64,000 nucleotides of DNA, taken from contig JAEZKZ010000094.1 in the NCBI GenBank assembly GCA_023415305.1, forward strand, positions 62,001 through 126,000, in the 5' to 3' direction. This DNA comes from Bacillota bacterium. Its GTDB lineage: Bacteria > Bacillota > Clostridia > Acetivibrionales > DSM-1351. A program made the translations under genes and the position numbers. Every line of letters starts with the position of its first letter. Positions within the stretch are counted from its first letter, which is position 1. Below, one piece after another: positions 1 through 8,235 of this stretch. Below the pieces are notes generated by a model. The model had not been told where the DNA came from. It was given only the letters and a program-made list of their open reading frames with translations, and ran no database searches.

Positions 1-194
1 ACAACCTGAAGTAGAACTTTTATAGGCTTTGTAAGTGAATATGTCAGCCAAAAGCCAACTCCTACTACAAATAGTGCAGATATAATTCCTGATATTATAA
101 TCGGAAATCCAAGAATCTCATGTGCAGTTATACTGCCCCCCAACACAACTATACACCCAATGACAATCGATATTATTTTTTTACTGATAGACAT
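1..194 (-). CDS. Membrane protein with HAMP-like segment, N-terminal part only
   Basis: Only the first 64 codons are inside the window; the gene runs off the left edge. The translation has two hydrophobic helices, roughly residues 7-22 and 32-52, with a very short loop between them. It then reads LTYSLTKPIKVLLQ, which looks like the start of a HAMP linker (a helix after the second membrane span with a conserved Pro). This is how membrane chemoreceptors, histidine kinases and some cyclases begin, and the cut end prevents choosing among them. The short loop suggests little or no external sensor domain. The ATG at 194 follows a GGGGG stretch that can act as a weak ribosome-binding site. The domain call is an inference from a short segment. 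Confidence 0.5.
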   Translation of the reverse strand, partial: MSISKKIISIVIGCIVVLGGSITAHEILGFPIIISGIISALFVVGVGFWLTYSLTKPIKVLLQV

Positions 195-517
195 AGCACT
201 GAGCCCCCAGCATTTTATAGATTTATGTAATTATAACAATTATACTATCATAATGTGTCGATAATATCCAGACTCACTTTAATGATTTTTGACCACTCTA
301 ATATACTTTTAATGGTTTTTGATATTTATACATTATTTTACTAAACAGAGCAGAAAACATTAAAAATGTAGGTAAAAAAGGTTGCTTACAATATATACTT
401 CCTTATTGTAAATATGCTATGTTTATAAATGCATAGATTAAGATATAATTTTTCAACTGTCGAAAAATTTATTATAGAAAATAGTATCACTTAAATTAAT
501 TACAGGAAGGTGATTAA
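195..517. other. Divergent intergenic region before the XRE-cupin gene
   Basis: About 320 bases of AT-rich sequence between the divergent membrane gene and the cupin regulator. A good -10 hexamer, TATAAT, lies at 444-449, about 70 bases before the ATG at 518, but the matching -35 is poor. An AGGAAGGTG Shine-Dalgarno sits just before that ATG. Two short related strings, TAATGATTTTTGA and TAATGGTTTTTGA, lie near 281 and 310 and may be regulator half-sites. No gene or structured RNA was seen. Confidence 0.4.
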
Positions 518-1072
518 ATGTCTGAACAAATTAAGCTTATTGCATCGAGAATTAAAGAATTGCGTGAAATATCCTCTATTTCGGTTCAAGATCTTGCAGT
601 AGAGCTTCATATTTCAGAAGAAACATATCTCGAATACGAAAGTGGAAATACAGATATTCCGGTTAGCTTTCTTTACCAGGTAGCAAACAGATTTAATGTT
701 GAGCTTGCTGCTATTCTGACAGGTGATAATCCAAAACTTCATACTTATCAGGTAGTTAGAAAGGGTAAAGGCGCTAATGTTGAAAGAAGAGAACACTATA
801 AGTATCAAAGCCTTGCAAATAATTTCATCGGCAAGAGGGCCGAACCTTTTATAGTAACTGTAACAGCTGAAACTGATAATCATCCTGTGCACTTTAATTC
901 TCATAAAGGTCAGGAATTTAATTATGTTATAGAAGGTACGTTAAAAATAATCATAAATGGTCATGAATTGGTTTTGGAAGAAGGAGATTCAGTTTATTTT
1001 GACTCCTCTGCAAATCATGGTATGAAAGCCCTGAACGGAAAACAAGCCAAATTCCTGGCAATTATTCTTTAG
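518..1072 (+). CDS. XRE-family regulator with C-terminal cupin domain
   Basis: A 184-residue DNA-binding regulator. Residues about 7-61 form a Cro/CI-type helix-turn-helix (IKELREISSISVQDLAVELH, then the EYESG recognition region). Residues about 105-182 form a small cupin barrel containing GQEFNYVIEGT and GDSVYFDSSANHG. Proteins of this build usually sense a small molecule in the cupin and repress or activate a neighbouring metabolic gene. An AGGAAGGTG ribosome-binding site precedes the ATG. The acyl-CoA synthetase gene starts 18 bases after this stop, so the two are almost certainly co-transcribed and this protein probably controls the pair. The ligand cannot be deduced. The usual metal-binding His pair of cupin motif 1 is not fully kept, so binding may be metal-independent. 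Confidence 0.85.
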   Translation: MSEQIKLIASRIKELREISSISVQDLAVELHISEETYLEYESGNTDIPVSFLYQVANRFNVELAAILTGDNPKLHTYQVVRKGKGANVERREHYKYQSLANNFIGKRAEPFIVTVTAETDNHPVHFNSHKGQEFNYVIEGTLKIIINGHELVLEEGDSVYFDSSANHGMKALNGKQAKFLAIIL

Positions 1073-1090
1073 CACTAGGGGGAAAAACAT

Positions 1091-2752
1091 ATGTTAAATA
1101 AGTATGTCTCTCAGGTTGATTACTCATCTTATGAAGATTTCTATCAGAATTTTCAAATTAATATCCCTGAGAATTTTAATTTTGCATACGATGTCGTAGA
1201 CGAATATGCTAAGAAAGATCCAAATAAAGTGGCATTGGTATGGTGTGATGAAACTGGTGCTGAAGCAACCTTTACGTTTGCACAGCTCAAGGAATACAGC
1301 GATAAGACAGCTAATTTCTTCAAGTCTGCAGGAATCAGGCGCGGTGACCCAGTTATGCTTGTGCTAAAGAGACGCTATGAGTTCTGGTTCTGCATATTAG
1401 CCCTACATAAGCTTGGAGCTGTAACAATACCCGCAACACACCTTTTAACCTGCAAGGATATCGTATACAGAGCAAATGCTGCCGATATAAAAATGATTGT
1501 TTCGGTTTCAGAACCTGAAGTAATTATGCATATTGAGGATGCCTTAAGCAAATCCCCAAGCTTGAAATATAAAGCGCTTGTCGGTGATAGCAAAGAAGGC
1601 TGGCTTGACTTTACCAGTGAGGTTGACAAATCTTCAAATGTATTTGAAAGGCCTACGGGAGACCAAGCTTCTCAGAATAGTGACATATCACTGCTTTATT
1701 TTACCTCGGGTACAACAGGAATGCCTAAAATGGTTCAGCATGATTATGTATATCCTCTAGGACATATTCTGACCGCCAAGTATTGGCAGAGTTGCTCTGA
1801 AGGCGGATTACACCTGACAGTAGCCGATACCGGTTGGGCTAAAGCCGTTTGGGGAAAGATTTACGGTCAGTGGCTCGCAGGATGTGCTGTATTTGTATAT
1901 GACTATAATAAATTTATACCAAAGGATCTACTCCAGGTTATATCTAAATATAAAGTGACATCCTTCTGTGCTCCGCCTACAATGTATCGCTTCTTTATTA
2001 AAGAGGATCTGTCCAATTTCGACCTCAGCAACCTGAAGTATTGTGCTGTAGCCGGAGAACCTCTGAATCCCGAGGTATACAGCCAATTTTATAAAGCTAC
2101 AGGCTTAAAGCTCATGGAGGGCTTTGGACAGACCGAGTTAACCGTAACCCTTGCAACTTATCCCTGGATGGAGCCAAAGCCCGGTTCCATGGGTAAGCCT
2201 TCACCGGGATATGATATTGATTTGCTGGATGATGAAGGTAATTCTGTCCAGGACGGTGAAGAAGGTCAAATTGTAATCCGAACCCATAACAGGAGACCTG
2301 CAGGTATGTTTGGAGGCTATTACAGAGATGCTGCCCTGACAAATAAAGTATGGAATAACGATATTTACTATACCGGAGACGTTGCCTGGCGCGATGAAGA
2401 CGGTTACTACTGGTTTGTAGGAAGAGCTGATGATGTAATTAAAAGTTCCGGGTACAGAATCGGACCCTTTGAGGTTGAAAGTGCTTTGATAGAACACCCC
2501 GCTGTTCTTGAATGTGCAATTACTGCCGTTCCTGATGAAGTAAGAGGTCAGATCGTAAAAGCCACTATTGTACTTACAAAGAACTATTCACCAAGCGATG
2601 AATTGGTTAAAGAGCTTCAGGACCATGTAAAACGGGTAACAGCCCCATATAAGTATCCAAGAATCATAGAGTTTGTCACTGAGCTTCCCAAAACCATCAG
2701 CGGTAAAATCAGACGCGTGGAAATCAGACAGACTGACAGTGAAAAGAATTAG
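1091..2752 (+). CDS. Acyl-CoA synthetase (AMP-forming), acetyl-CoA synthetase-like
   Basis: A 553-residue adenylate-forming enzyme that activates a carboxylic acid with ATP and transfers it to CoA. The signatures are in order: P-loop-like LLYFTSGTTGMPK (about 201-213), GFGQTE, YTGD, the hinge GRADDVIKSSGYRIGP, and the C-terminal catalytic-lysine motif PKTISGKIRR (about 533-542). Overall it resembles medium-chain or acetyl-CoA synthetases of the MACS type rather than long-chain enzymes. A strong AGGGGG ribosome-binding site precedes the ATG. It lies 18 bases after the cupin regulator, forming a two-gene operon that ends in a 13-bp stem terminator at 2763-2810. The exact acid (acetate, propionate, branched or aromatic) is unknown; the sequence looks intact. 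Confidence 0.9.
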   Translation: MLNKYVSQVDYSSYEDFYQNFQINIPENFNFAYDVVDEYAKKDPNKVALVWCDETGAEATFTFAQLKEYSDKTANFFKSAGIRRGDPVMLVLKRRYEFWFCILALHKLGAVTIPATHLLTCKDIVYRANAADIKMIVSVSEPEVIMHIEDALSKSPSLKYKALVGDSKEGWLDFTSEVDKSSNVFERPTGDQASQNSDISLLYFTSGTTGMPKMVQHDYVYPLGHILTAKYWQSCSEGGLHLTVADTGWAKAVWGKIYGQWLAGCAVFVYDYNKFIPKDLLQVISKYKVTSFCAPPTMYRFFIKEDLSNFDLSNLKYCAVAGEPLNPEVYSQFYKATGLKLMEGFGQTELTVTLATYPWMEPKPGSMGKPSPGYDIDLLDDEGNSVQDGEEGQIVIRTHNRRPAGMFGGYYRDAALTNKVWNNDIYYTGDVAWRDEDGYYWFVGRADDVIKSSGYRIGPFEVESALIEHPAVLECAITAVPDEVRGQIVKATIVLTKNYSPSDELVKELQDHVKRVTAPYKYPRIIEFVTELPKTISGKIRRVEIRQTDSEKN

Positions 2753-2762
2753 CAGCGGACAC

Positions 2763-2810
2763 AAAACAGTTAGAGTAATTCTCTTGTCACAAAATTCCTC
2801 TAACTGTTTT
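2763..2810. terminator. Intrinsic terminator between convergent genes
   Basis: A 13-bp perfect stem (AAAACAGTTAGAG at 2763-2775 with its complement at 2798-2810) closes a 22-base loop and is followed by T residues. On the plus strand it ends the acyl-CoA synthetase operon. On the minus strand it follows the conserved motif at 2807-2849. Confidence 0.8.
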
Positions 2811-2849
2811 TAACCATCCTTCCTCATTTCTATGAGCTGTCCTCACGTA
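2807..2849 (-). ncRNA. Conserved pre-terminator RNA motif, copy 1
   Basis: Read on the minus strand, this 43-base segment begins TACGTGAGGACA and ends GGATGGTTAAAAA, running straight into the terminator at 2763-2810. A second copy at 21529-21571 matches at 36 of 43 positions and also abuts a terminator. The middle can form a hairpin, CUCAU with AUGAG around an AGAA loop. It may be the end of a small RNA or a 3' UTR element of the small gene that ends at 2947. I do not recognise it as a known RNA family. Confidence 0.45.
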
Positions 2850-2946
2850 ATAACTTTCTTAATAACATACATTAATCTATATTGTTATGCAACAGCCTCT
2901 TTTTTCAGAATATAGGAATTTAATTATTGCATATCGGACTTCCTGT

Positions 2947-3285
2947 TCAATCCCTTGTAGGATCAAACCTGAAGCCCACATGCTTAGTTTTATTTTCACC
3001 TGGATTCAGAACATAAATGTCATCAATATATTCCCACCTCACTAATATACTTGTTGATCTTTTCTCTGGTATTTGCTGCTCTTTCGGTATCTCATTGCCA
3101 CCCTCATCCAATATCTTTGTCATAGTTCCGGACCCTTCCAGCCAGATACCTATCTCATCCACATCCATTAATTTTGCCAGGATTATTTTATCAATATCGA
3201 AAAAGTAATTTAATACAGTATTCTGTTCGGCAATCTTCCTTAGACACAAAAATATATTCTCACCAATATAGCTGTTAAGAAACAT
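2947..3285 (-). CDS. Hypothetical protein, 112 residues
   Basis: A small, probably cytoplasmic protein that I do not recognise. It is mixed alpha/beta and acidic, with no signal peptide or convincing membrane span and no cysteine motif. I place the start at the ATG at 3285 because an AGGAG ribosome-binding site lies nine bases before it; an upstream TTG at 3312 would add nine residues but has no such site. The C-terminal half (LVRWEYIDDIYVLNP and HVGFRFDPT) looks like a beta-rich domain. It sits alone between two terminators and shares its 3' region with the conserved motif at 2807-2849. Confidence 0.65.
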   Translation of the reverse strand: MFLNSYIGENIFLCLRKIAEQNTVLNYFFDIDKIILAKLMDVDEIGIWLEGSGTMTKILDEGGNEIPKEQQIPEKRSTSILVRWEYIDDIYVLNPGENKTKHVGFRFDPTRD

Positions 3286-3382
3286 ACTAAAAACTCCTAT
3301 AGATTTATTCAACTATATTATTAAATGAATTAAAGCTGAAAAAAGTTACAATAAAGTCTTAAAAGAATTAATGAATAAATTA

Positions 3383-3407
3383 AAAGCCCCGTAGTAATAA
3401 TACGGGG
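3383..3407 (-). terminator. Intrinsic terminator after the broken acetyltransferase gene
   Basis: CCCCGTA (3387-3393) and TACGGGG (3401-3407) form a 7-bp GC-rich stem. On the minus strand the stem is followed by CTTTTAATTT. It lies about 155 bases beyond the stop at 3562 and ends that transcript. Confidence 0.65.
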
Positions 3408-3561
3408 ACTGATAAAGGGGTTTAAGGTATGAAAAAGTTTATATACTTATATTAAGACAACATTATTAATAAACCTTATAAATTTCATGAACTTTCTGTT
3501 AACACGTAAGCTATATCTTAGATATTATGAGCTTCCCCCTTGTTTTTTCTGCCCATGTCCG

Positions 3562-4428
3562 CTATACAGGCAATCTATAATAGGGTATATTCAGGTAAGG
3601 CACAAAGCCCAGTTTTTGAGCCAGTTGGTAAGATCCGGTGTTTTCAAGTCTGCAAGCCCATACTGGCTCAAGCCCCCTCTCAAGGCAATAGTCAATTAGG
3701 GCGCATCATACTAATATGGCAAAGCCTTTGCCTCGGAATTTCTCTGATGTCTCTATTCCTATCTCAAGTTTTTTCTCCTCTACAAATGCGGAGAATGCTG
3801 TTGAAGCAGGTTCGCCATTGTAATAGAGCGTAAAGCCGGCTCCAACTCTTTTAAAGATTTCGGGGCTGCTCCAGAAAAATCTTGGTATTACAGACCCCTG
3901 CATATTTAAAAAAGTATCCTCTTTCGTCCCTGAAATATCTATCAGCCCGGAATCAGATAGAGGTTCATTTAGCTTCAACAACACATCTTTGGACTTATTA
4001 TAAAAATCATAATCAAACTTAAAATTAACTCTGGTACATTTTACTAGTTTGTCTATATTGTCAGGTATGGCACTATTACTTTCAAGGGAAGCACTTTCAA
4101 TCATTGAACTTCCGCACAATTTGCTGATTTCGTGGTTCCAGGCCTCTGGATATGCCTGAAGCCATTCCACCTTTGTACGTTGTTTTTTTGAATTAAGAAT
4201 ATATCCTTTGAGTTCACTGTTGAATCCTTCGTTGTTTACATCTCCAAAGAGCAGTGACATTCCGTAGGAATGGGAAATATAAAAGGTTTTCGGGCTAAGT
4301 TCATTATCCACAAACACTGAACCAGGTGCTTTCTGCTTTACCACAGCCTGGGCAAAAAGAGTGTTGATCTCCACAGGAAGTAGTGCGTCAATGACTTTAT
4401 TGTATTGCTCATTATGTAACTTTATCAA
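3562..4428 (-). pseudogene. GNAT acetyltransferase interrupted by an in-frame TGA
   Basis: The gene reads as a GNAT_acetyltran-family protein from a TTG start at 4428, seven bases after a GGAGGG site, to LEIGIETSEKFRGKGFAILV. There a TGA (3706-3708) stops it at codon 241. The same frame then continues for 47 sense codons, starting CALIDYCLERGLEPVW and ending IPYYRLPV before TAG at 3562-3564. The downstream part is the expected end of the family: last helix, then strand, after the acetyl-CoA-binding RGKGFA loop. The whole frame is 288 sense codons plus the TGA-free stop, a normal length. A single base change most simply explains the stop, which removes the acetyl-CoA-binding helix. No other damage was seen, so the lesion looks recent. 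A sequencing error or readthrough is possible. Confidence 0.75.
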
Positions 4429-4548
4429 GAATATCCCTCCAGTCAATCCATCTATCTCCAATTATAGCATATGTATTGCTATGGTTTTAACTCAGGACTG
4501 AAACAAAATATTTGTTTCAGTTTAAGCAAAATATTAGGTAAAAAAGAG

Positions 4549-4587
4549 AAAAAAGATAATTTCGGTTAAACCGAAATTATCTTTTTT
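4549..4587. terminator. Bidirectional intrinsic terminator downstream of htpG
   Basis: An 18-bp perfect palindrome with a TAA loop: AAAAAAGATAATTTCGGT (4549-4566) and its complement (4570-4587). Its A and T ends make it a terminator on both strands. It follows htpG on the minus strand. Confidence 0.85.
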
Positions 4588-4650
4588 GCAATCACTTCTT
4601 AATCTCCGGAATATTCACACTTTAATTTTTTATTACCACAGTCTCCCCTG

Positions 4651-6567
4651 TTACACAAGCTTCATTAAAATATCATTGCTTCTTTCAATGAACTTGGCCA
4701 TTGCGTCCGGTTCCAAAGGCTGGTGACTCATCATAGCCAGGTCGTAGATGTGTTCACTGATAAGCTTGATCTCATCTTTTCTGGTTTCATCAGCCTTCAT
4801 ATCAGTCAGAGCCTTGACAAGTTTGTTTGAGGAGTTAAGCACAAGTGTCTGTTCCTTCGGGAACATGTGGCTCATATCCATCCCGCCGAACATAGCACTC
4901 ATTTCCTGCATTCTTCTGGACTGTTCAGATAAAAGAATCATGGCAGGTACAGACTCATTTTTCAAAGATTCTACCTGAATTTTGAGCTTTTCATCATTAA
5001 CTGCAGCCTTAAACAGCTTTTCCAGATAAGTTACATCAGCTTCGGCAACTCCGGCATTTTCTTTTTTCATACTATCCGAAATATCGGCATCGATTCTGTT
5101 GAATCGAACTCCTGACATTTTACTCTCGAGGAGCTGTATAAAGTGGTTATCTATCATGGTTGGAAGAATAACCGCTTCCATTTCGTTTTCATTAAACAAT
5201 CTGATATACTGAGCCTGCTGCTTCTCGTTAGAGACATAGAATACCTTGTTCTCGTGCTTTTCCTTATTGGTCTCCAAGTAATCCTTCAAGGTTGTGTAAC
5301 CGCCTTTGGTGGATTTGAAAATAATTATATCCTTTACTCTGTCATAGAACTTTTCTTCTCTGATGCAGCCGTATTTAACAAAAGGATTGATATCGTCCCA
5401 ATACTTATTGTAGTTTTCACGTTCATTTTCATAAAGTGCTGTCAGCTTGTCGGCAACTTTTTTAGTTATATGTGTCGATATCTTGCTAACATAACCGTCG
5501 TTCTGCAGGAAGCTTCTTGATACATTCAACGGTAAATCAGGACAATCAAGAACACCTTTCAGTAATAGAAGGAATTCGGGAATTACTTCTTTTATATTGT
5601 CAGCAACAAATACCTGATTGTAATATAGTTTTATTTGTCCTTCCATTGTCTCAAATTCATGTTTGAGTTTTGGGAAGTACAGTATTCCCTTTAGGTTGAA
5701 GGGATAGTCCATATTCAGGTGTATCCAGAATAAAGGCTCATTGAAGTCATGGAATACCTTAGTATAAAACTGCTTGTATTCCTCTTCGGTACAGTCCTTC
5801 GGGTTCTTAAGCCACAAGGGTTGTGTATCGTTCAGCGGTTCAGGCTTTTTAGGCTCTGTCTTTTCAGCTTCAGCTTTATCATCAGCAGTATCTGCCTTAT
5901 CGTCGGCTTGAGTTTCTGCCTTTTCTGCAGCCTTTGCCGAATCCTCCAGATACAGTTCATAAGGTAGGAAGGCAAAGTACTTTTCCAAGGTCGATCTCAT
6001 TTTATATTCATCTGTAAATTCAATTCCATCCTCGGATAGATACAGAGTTATGGTTGTTCCTCTCTCGGTTCTGTCGGAATCCATCATTTCAAACTCGGTA
6101 CCGCCATCACTTATCCACCTTACAGCAGCCGCTCCCGACTGGTAGGACAGTGTATCGATCTGCACCCTTTCTGAAACCATAAAGGCTGAATAGAAGCCAA
6201 GTCCGAAATGCCCGATGATTTGTCCGTCATCAGACTTGTCCTTGTATTTCTCAAGAAAATCCACTGCTCCCGAAAAAGCGATCTGATTAATGTACTTTTT
6301 AACCTCTTCCTCAGTCATCCCGAGACCATTATCAATTACTTTTATTGTCTTATCATTCTTATTGACTATGACCTTGATTTCAAACTTATTATCCTCAGGC
6401 AGTTCAGCCTCACCGATAGCATCCAGCTTTTTAAGCTTGCTTATGGCATCGCTGGCATTGGATACAAGTTCTCTGATGAATATATCCTTTTCAGAATACA
6501 GCCACTTTTTTATAATAGGAAAAATGTTTTCTGTGTTAATTGAAATACTTCCGCTTTCGTGTCTCAT
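4651..6567 (-). CDS. htpG: Chaperone HtpG (bacterial Hsp90)
   Basis: A 638-residue ATP-dependent homodimeric chaperone of the cytoplasm. The N-terminal GHKL ATPase domain shows LVSNASDA, DNGLGMT and GHFGLGFYSAFMV. The middle domain follows a charged linker rich in Ala, Glu, Asp and Lys (about residues 215-245), which is longer than in many bacterial HtpG proteins. The C-terminal dimerisation domain ends the chain. The start is the ATG at 6567, preceded by AAGGAGG; the frame is open for 30 codons upstream but with no ribosome-binding site. A promoter and a perfect CIRCE operator lie directly upstream, so expression should be under the heat-shock repressor HrcA. Confidence 0.97.
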   Translation of the reverse strand: MRHESGSISINTENIFPIIKKWLYSEKDIFIRELVSNASDAISKLKKLDAIGEAELPEDNKFEIKVIVNKNDKTIKVIDNGLGMTEEEVKKYINQIAFSGAVDFLEKYKDKSDDGQIIGHFGLGFYSAFMVSERVQIDTLSYQSGAAAVRWISDGGTEFEMMDSDRTERGTTITLYLSEDGIEFTDEYKMRSTLEKYFAFLPYELYLEDSAKAAEKAETQADDKADTADDKAEAEKTEPKKPEPLNDTQPLWLKNPKDCTEEEYKQFYTKVFHDFNEPLFWIHLNMDYPFNLKGILYFPKLKHEFETMEGQIKLYYNQVFVADNIKEVIPEFLLLLKGVLDCPDLPLNVSRSFLQNDGYVSKISTHITKKVADKLTALYENERENYNKYWDDINPFVKYGCIREEKFYDRVKDIIIFKSTKGGYTTLKDYLETNKEKHENKVFYVSNEKQQAQYIRLFNENEMEAVILPTMIDNHFIQLLESKMSGVRFNRIDADISDSMKKENAGVAEADVTYLEKLFKAAVNDEKLKIQVESLKNESVPAMILLSEQSRRMQEMSAMFGGMDMSHMFPKEQTLVLNSSNKLVKALTDMKADETRKDEIKLISEHIYDLAMMSHQPLEPDAMAKFIERSNDILMKLV

Positions 6568-6610
6568 AATAAACCTCCTTATTACTATGTATGAAAATTT
6601 CAACAATAAT

Positions 6611-6639
6611 AATATAACTCTATTGCCATAAACTTTCAA
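6611..6639 (-). promoter_or_regulatory. Sigma-A promoter of htpG
   Basis: On the minus strand TTGAAA (plus 6634-6639) and TATATT (plus 6611-6616) are separated by exactly 17 bases. The site is about 45 bases before the htpG ATG and just downstream of the CIRCE element. Confidence 0.75.
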
Positions 6640-6646
6640 GTGTTTT

Positions 6647-6673
6647 TTAGCACTCATTCTACAAGAGTGCTAA
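6647..6673. promoter_or_regulatory. CIRCE operator (HrcA-binding site)
   Basis: TTAGCACTC, nine bases, GAGTGCTAA: a perfect match to the CIRCE inverted repeat bound by HrcA. It lies eight bases upstream of the htpG -35 box. In Bacillus subtilis htpG is not under HrcA, but CIRCE control of extra chaperone genes is known in other Firmicutes. Confidence 0.95.
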
Positions 6674-6679
6674 CAAGGG

Positions 6680-8065
6680 CTAGCCGTATAATGATATTCT
6701 CTTTTGCTCGTCACAGGCTATATTCTTTTTCTTTCCCTCAAGCTGAGTAACCAGAAGCAATTTTCCATTCCACAAATCCACCAGATGCTTTAGTGTTTCA
6801 TACGCATAGCTTAGTTCCAGTTCACGGCCATCGTATTCATGGGTAAGAATGAGGGTGTTGTCCTTCTGACTCCACTCTTCAACCCTTATTGTGGGAATGC
6901 TACCGATTCCAACAGTGTTACACAGAGTATCCCTGACAAACTGCCAACCTTCGTCATCCGACACTTCCGAAACCATATAATCATTACCAGCTGTAACATA
7001 CTCAAACAAGTTCATTTCACTGCATAATTGCTGAGTCAGATATCTTCTGATAAACGACTGATCCCTTTCGGTCTCCCTGATTTCAAAAATTTTTTTTGGC
7101 CCATACTTTTCATTAAGGCTTTCAAATATTTTAAACCCGATATAGTAAGGATTTATACTTGATTTCAGTGGACGGATTACTTCGTTGTGTCTTCGTAAAA
7201 ACTCAATATGCATACTCTGGGGCAGTTCCAGCTTATTCATAATAGTGTAATGCCAAAAACTTGCCCAGCCCTCATTCATTATTTTTGTTTCGATCTGAGG
7301 AAGAAAGTATTGTGCCTCCTCCCTTACTATAGCCAAAATATCCTTTTCCCAGTCCTGCAGTCTTCCGTATTCAATTACAAATTTCAGTATATCCTCCTGC
7401 GGTTCTTCAGGTATCTTGATTTCCTGCAGAGTATTATCGGCATCTCGGTCGCTTCTATAGGAATACCTCTCAAGATAGGGGAAGTCCTTATTGCTCTCGG
7501 TAAGTGCTGAGATATTTTTTTCAGGTTTAGAGGTTTTATTCTGGAACTCTACTACCCTCTCGGTTTGAAGCTTAACAGCATGAGCTGCATTTAATATCTT
7601 TTCGACCTGCGTATATCCTATACTGGGATCGGATATATATTCTCTTATCCTGTTGGCATGGTTCTTGAACATCTCAACGGTATACTCTGCCTTTGTTCCC
7701 AGTTTAAACAACCTGTTATTCTTGAAAAAATCGTTATGGGCGTATACATGCGCAATTGTCAGTACTTGAAGTAAAAGTGAATTATCCTTCATAAGATACG
7801 CCAGACAGGGATTTGAGTTGATAACCATTTCATAGGGAAGGCCGGTAAGGTTATACTTGTGTAGTGTTTTTATTCTTTCATATGACTTCCCGTAGCTCCA
7901 ATGGGGGTAATGTGAAGGCATCCCGACATAGGACTCATATCCGATCATATCCTCATAATTTATAATTTCAAATTCCTGATTATAGTAGTCTAGTCCGCAA
8001 TCTTTGGCAATTCGTTCAATACGTTCATTCCAATATTCCAAATCTGCTATGCTGAAGTCAGTCAT
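6680..8065 (-). CDS. spoVR: SpoVR-family protein
   Basis: A 461-residue SpoVR-like protein. In Bacillus, SpoVR is needed for spore cortex formation; its biochemical function is unsettled. The family-typical start is visible (YWNERIERIAKDCGLDYY and ESYVGMPSHYPHW), as are the central FFKNN and the NEGWASFWHYT region. It is the last gene of prkA-yhbH-spoVR. A copy of the intergenic repeat (8066-8235) lies directly before it, so its ribosome-binding site, TAGGAGGTTAAT, belongs to the repeat. The stop overlaps the region just upstream of CIRCE, so htpG follows closely but has its own promoter. Confidence 0.93.
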   Translation of the reverse strand: MTDFSIADLEYWNERIERIAKDCGLDYYNQEFEIINYEDMIGYESYVGMPSHYPHWSYGKSYERIKTLHKYNLTGLPYEMVINSNPCLAYLMKDNSLLLQVLTIAHVYAHNDFFKNNRLFKLGTKAEYTVEMFKNHANRIREYISDPSIGYTQVEKILNAAHAVKLQTERVVEFQNKTSKPEKNISALTESNKDFPYLERYSYRSDRDADNTLQEIKIPEEPQEDILKFVIEYGRLQDWEKDILAIVREEAQYFLPQIETKIMNEGWASFWHYTIMNKLELPQSMHIEFLRRHNEVIRPLKSSINPYYIGFKIFESLNEKYGPKKIFEIRETERDQSFIRRYLTQQLCSEMNLFEYVTAGNDYMVSEVSDDEGWQFVRDTLCNTVGIGSIPTIRVEEWSQKDNTLILTHEYDGRELELSYAYETLKHLVDLWNGKLLLVTQLEGKKKNIACDEQKRISLYG

Positions 8066-8235
8066 ATTAACCTCCTAAGCCACTTTAGTGGCTTTGAGCC
8101 GCTTAGCGGTCACAAAATGTAATGATATTTGTCTACTCCCATATCCGCTAAAAGGCGAATAAAGGAGGTTAATTGGCCATGTGCGTTTTCAAATTACTTA
8201 TGAATATAAATAATTTAAATATTTCGCACGGCCAT
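8066..8235 (-). repeat. RBS-carrying intergenic repeat, copy A (before spoVR)
   Basis: In mRNA sense the copy starts with ATGGCCGTGCG, then AATTAACCTCCTTTATTCGCC, UUAGCGG, ACATTTTGTGACCGC, a GCCGCTAAGCGGC-like hairpin, an extra AGCCAC/GTGGCT hairpin, and ends GGAGGTTAAT next to the spoVR ATG. The terminal ATTAACCTCC and GGAGGTTAAT are perfect inverted repeats. The plus strand also has an outward GGAGG followed 10 bases later by an ATG (8179) opening a 37-codon frame to 8292. The same repeat recurs near 38.0, 38.4, 49.4, 50.5 and 58.3 kb. Confidence 0.8.

Noticed and set aside
3562..4428. TGA as a selenocysteine codon in the acetyltransferase.
   Set aside because: No hairpin of the bacterial SECIS type follows the TGA, and the family is not a known selenoprotein.
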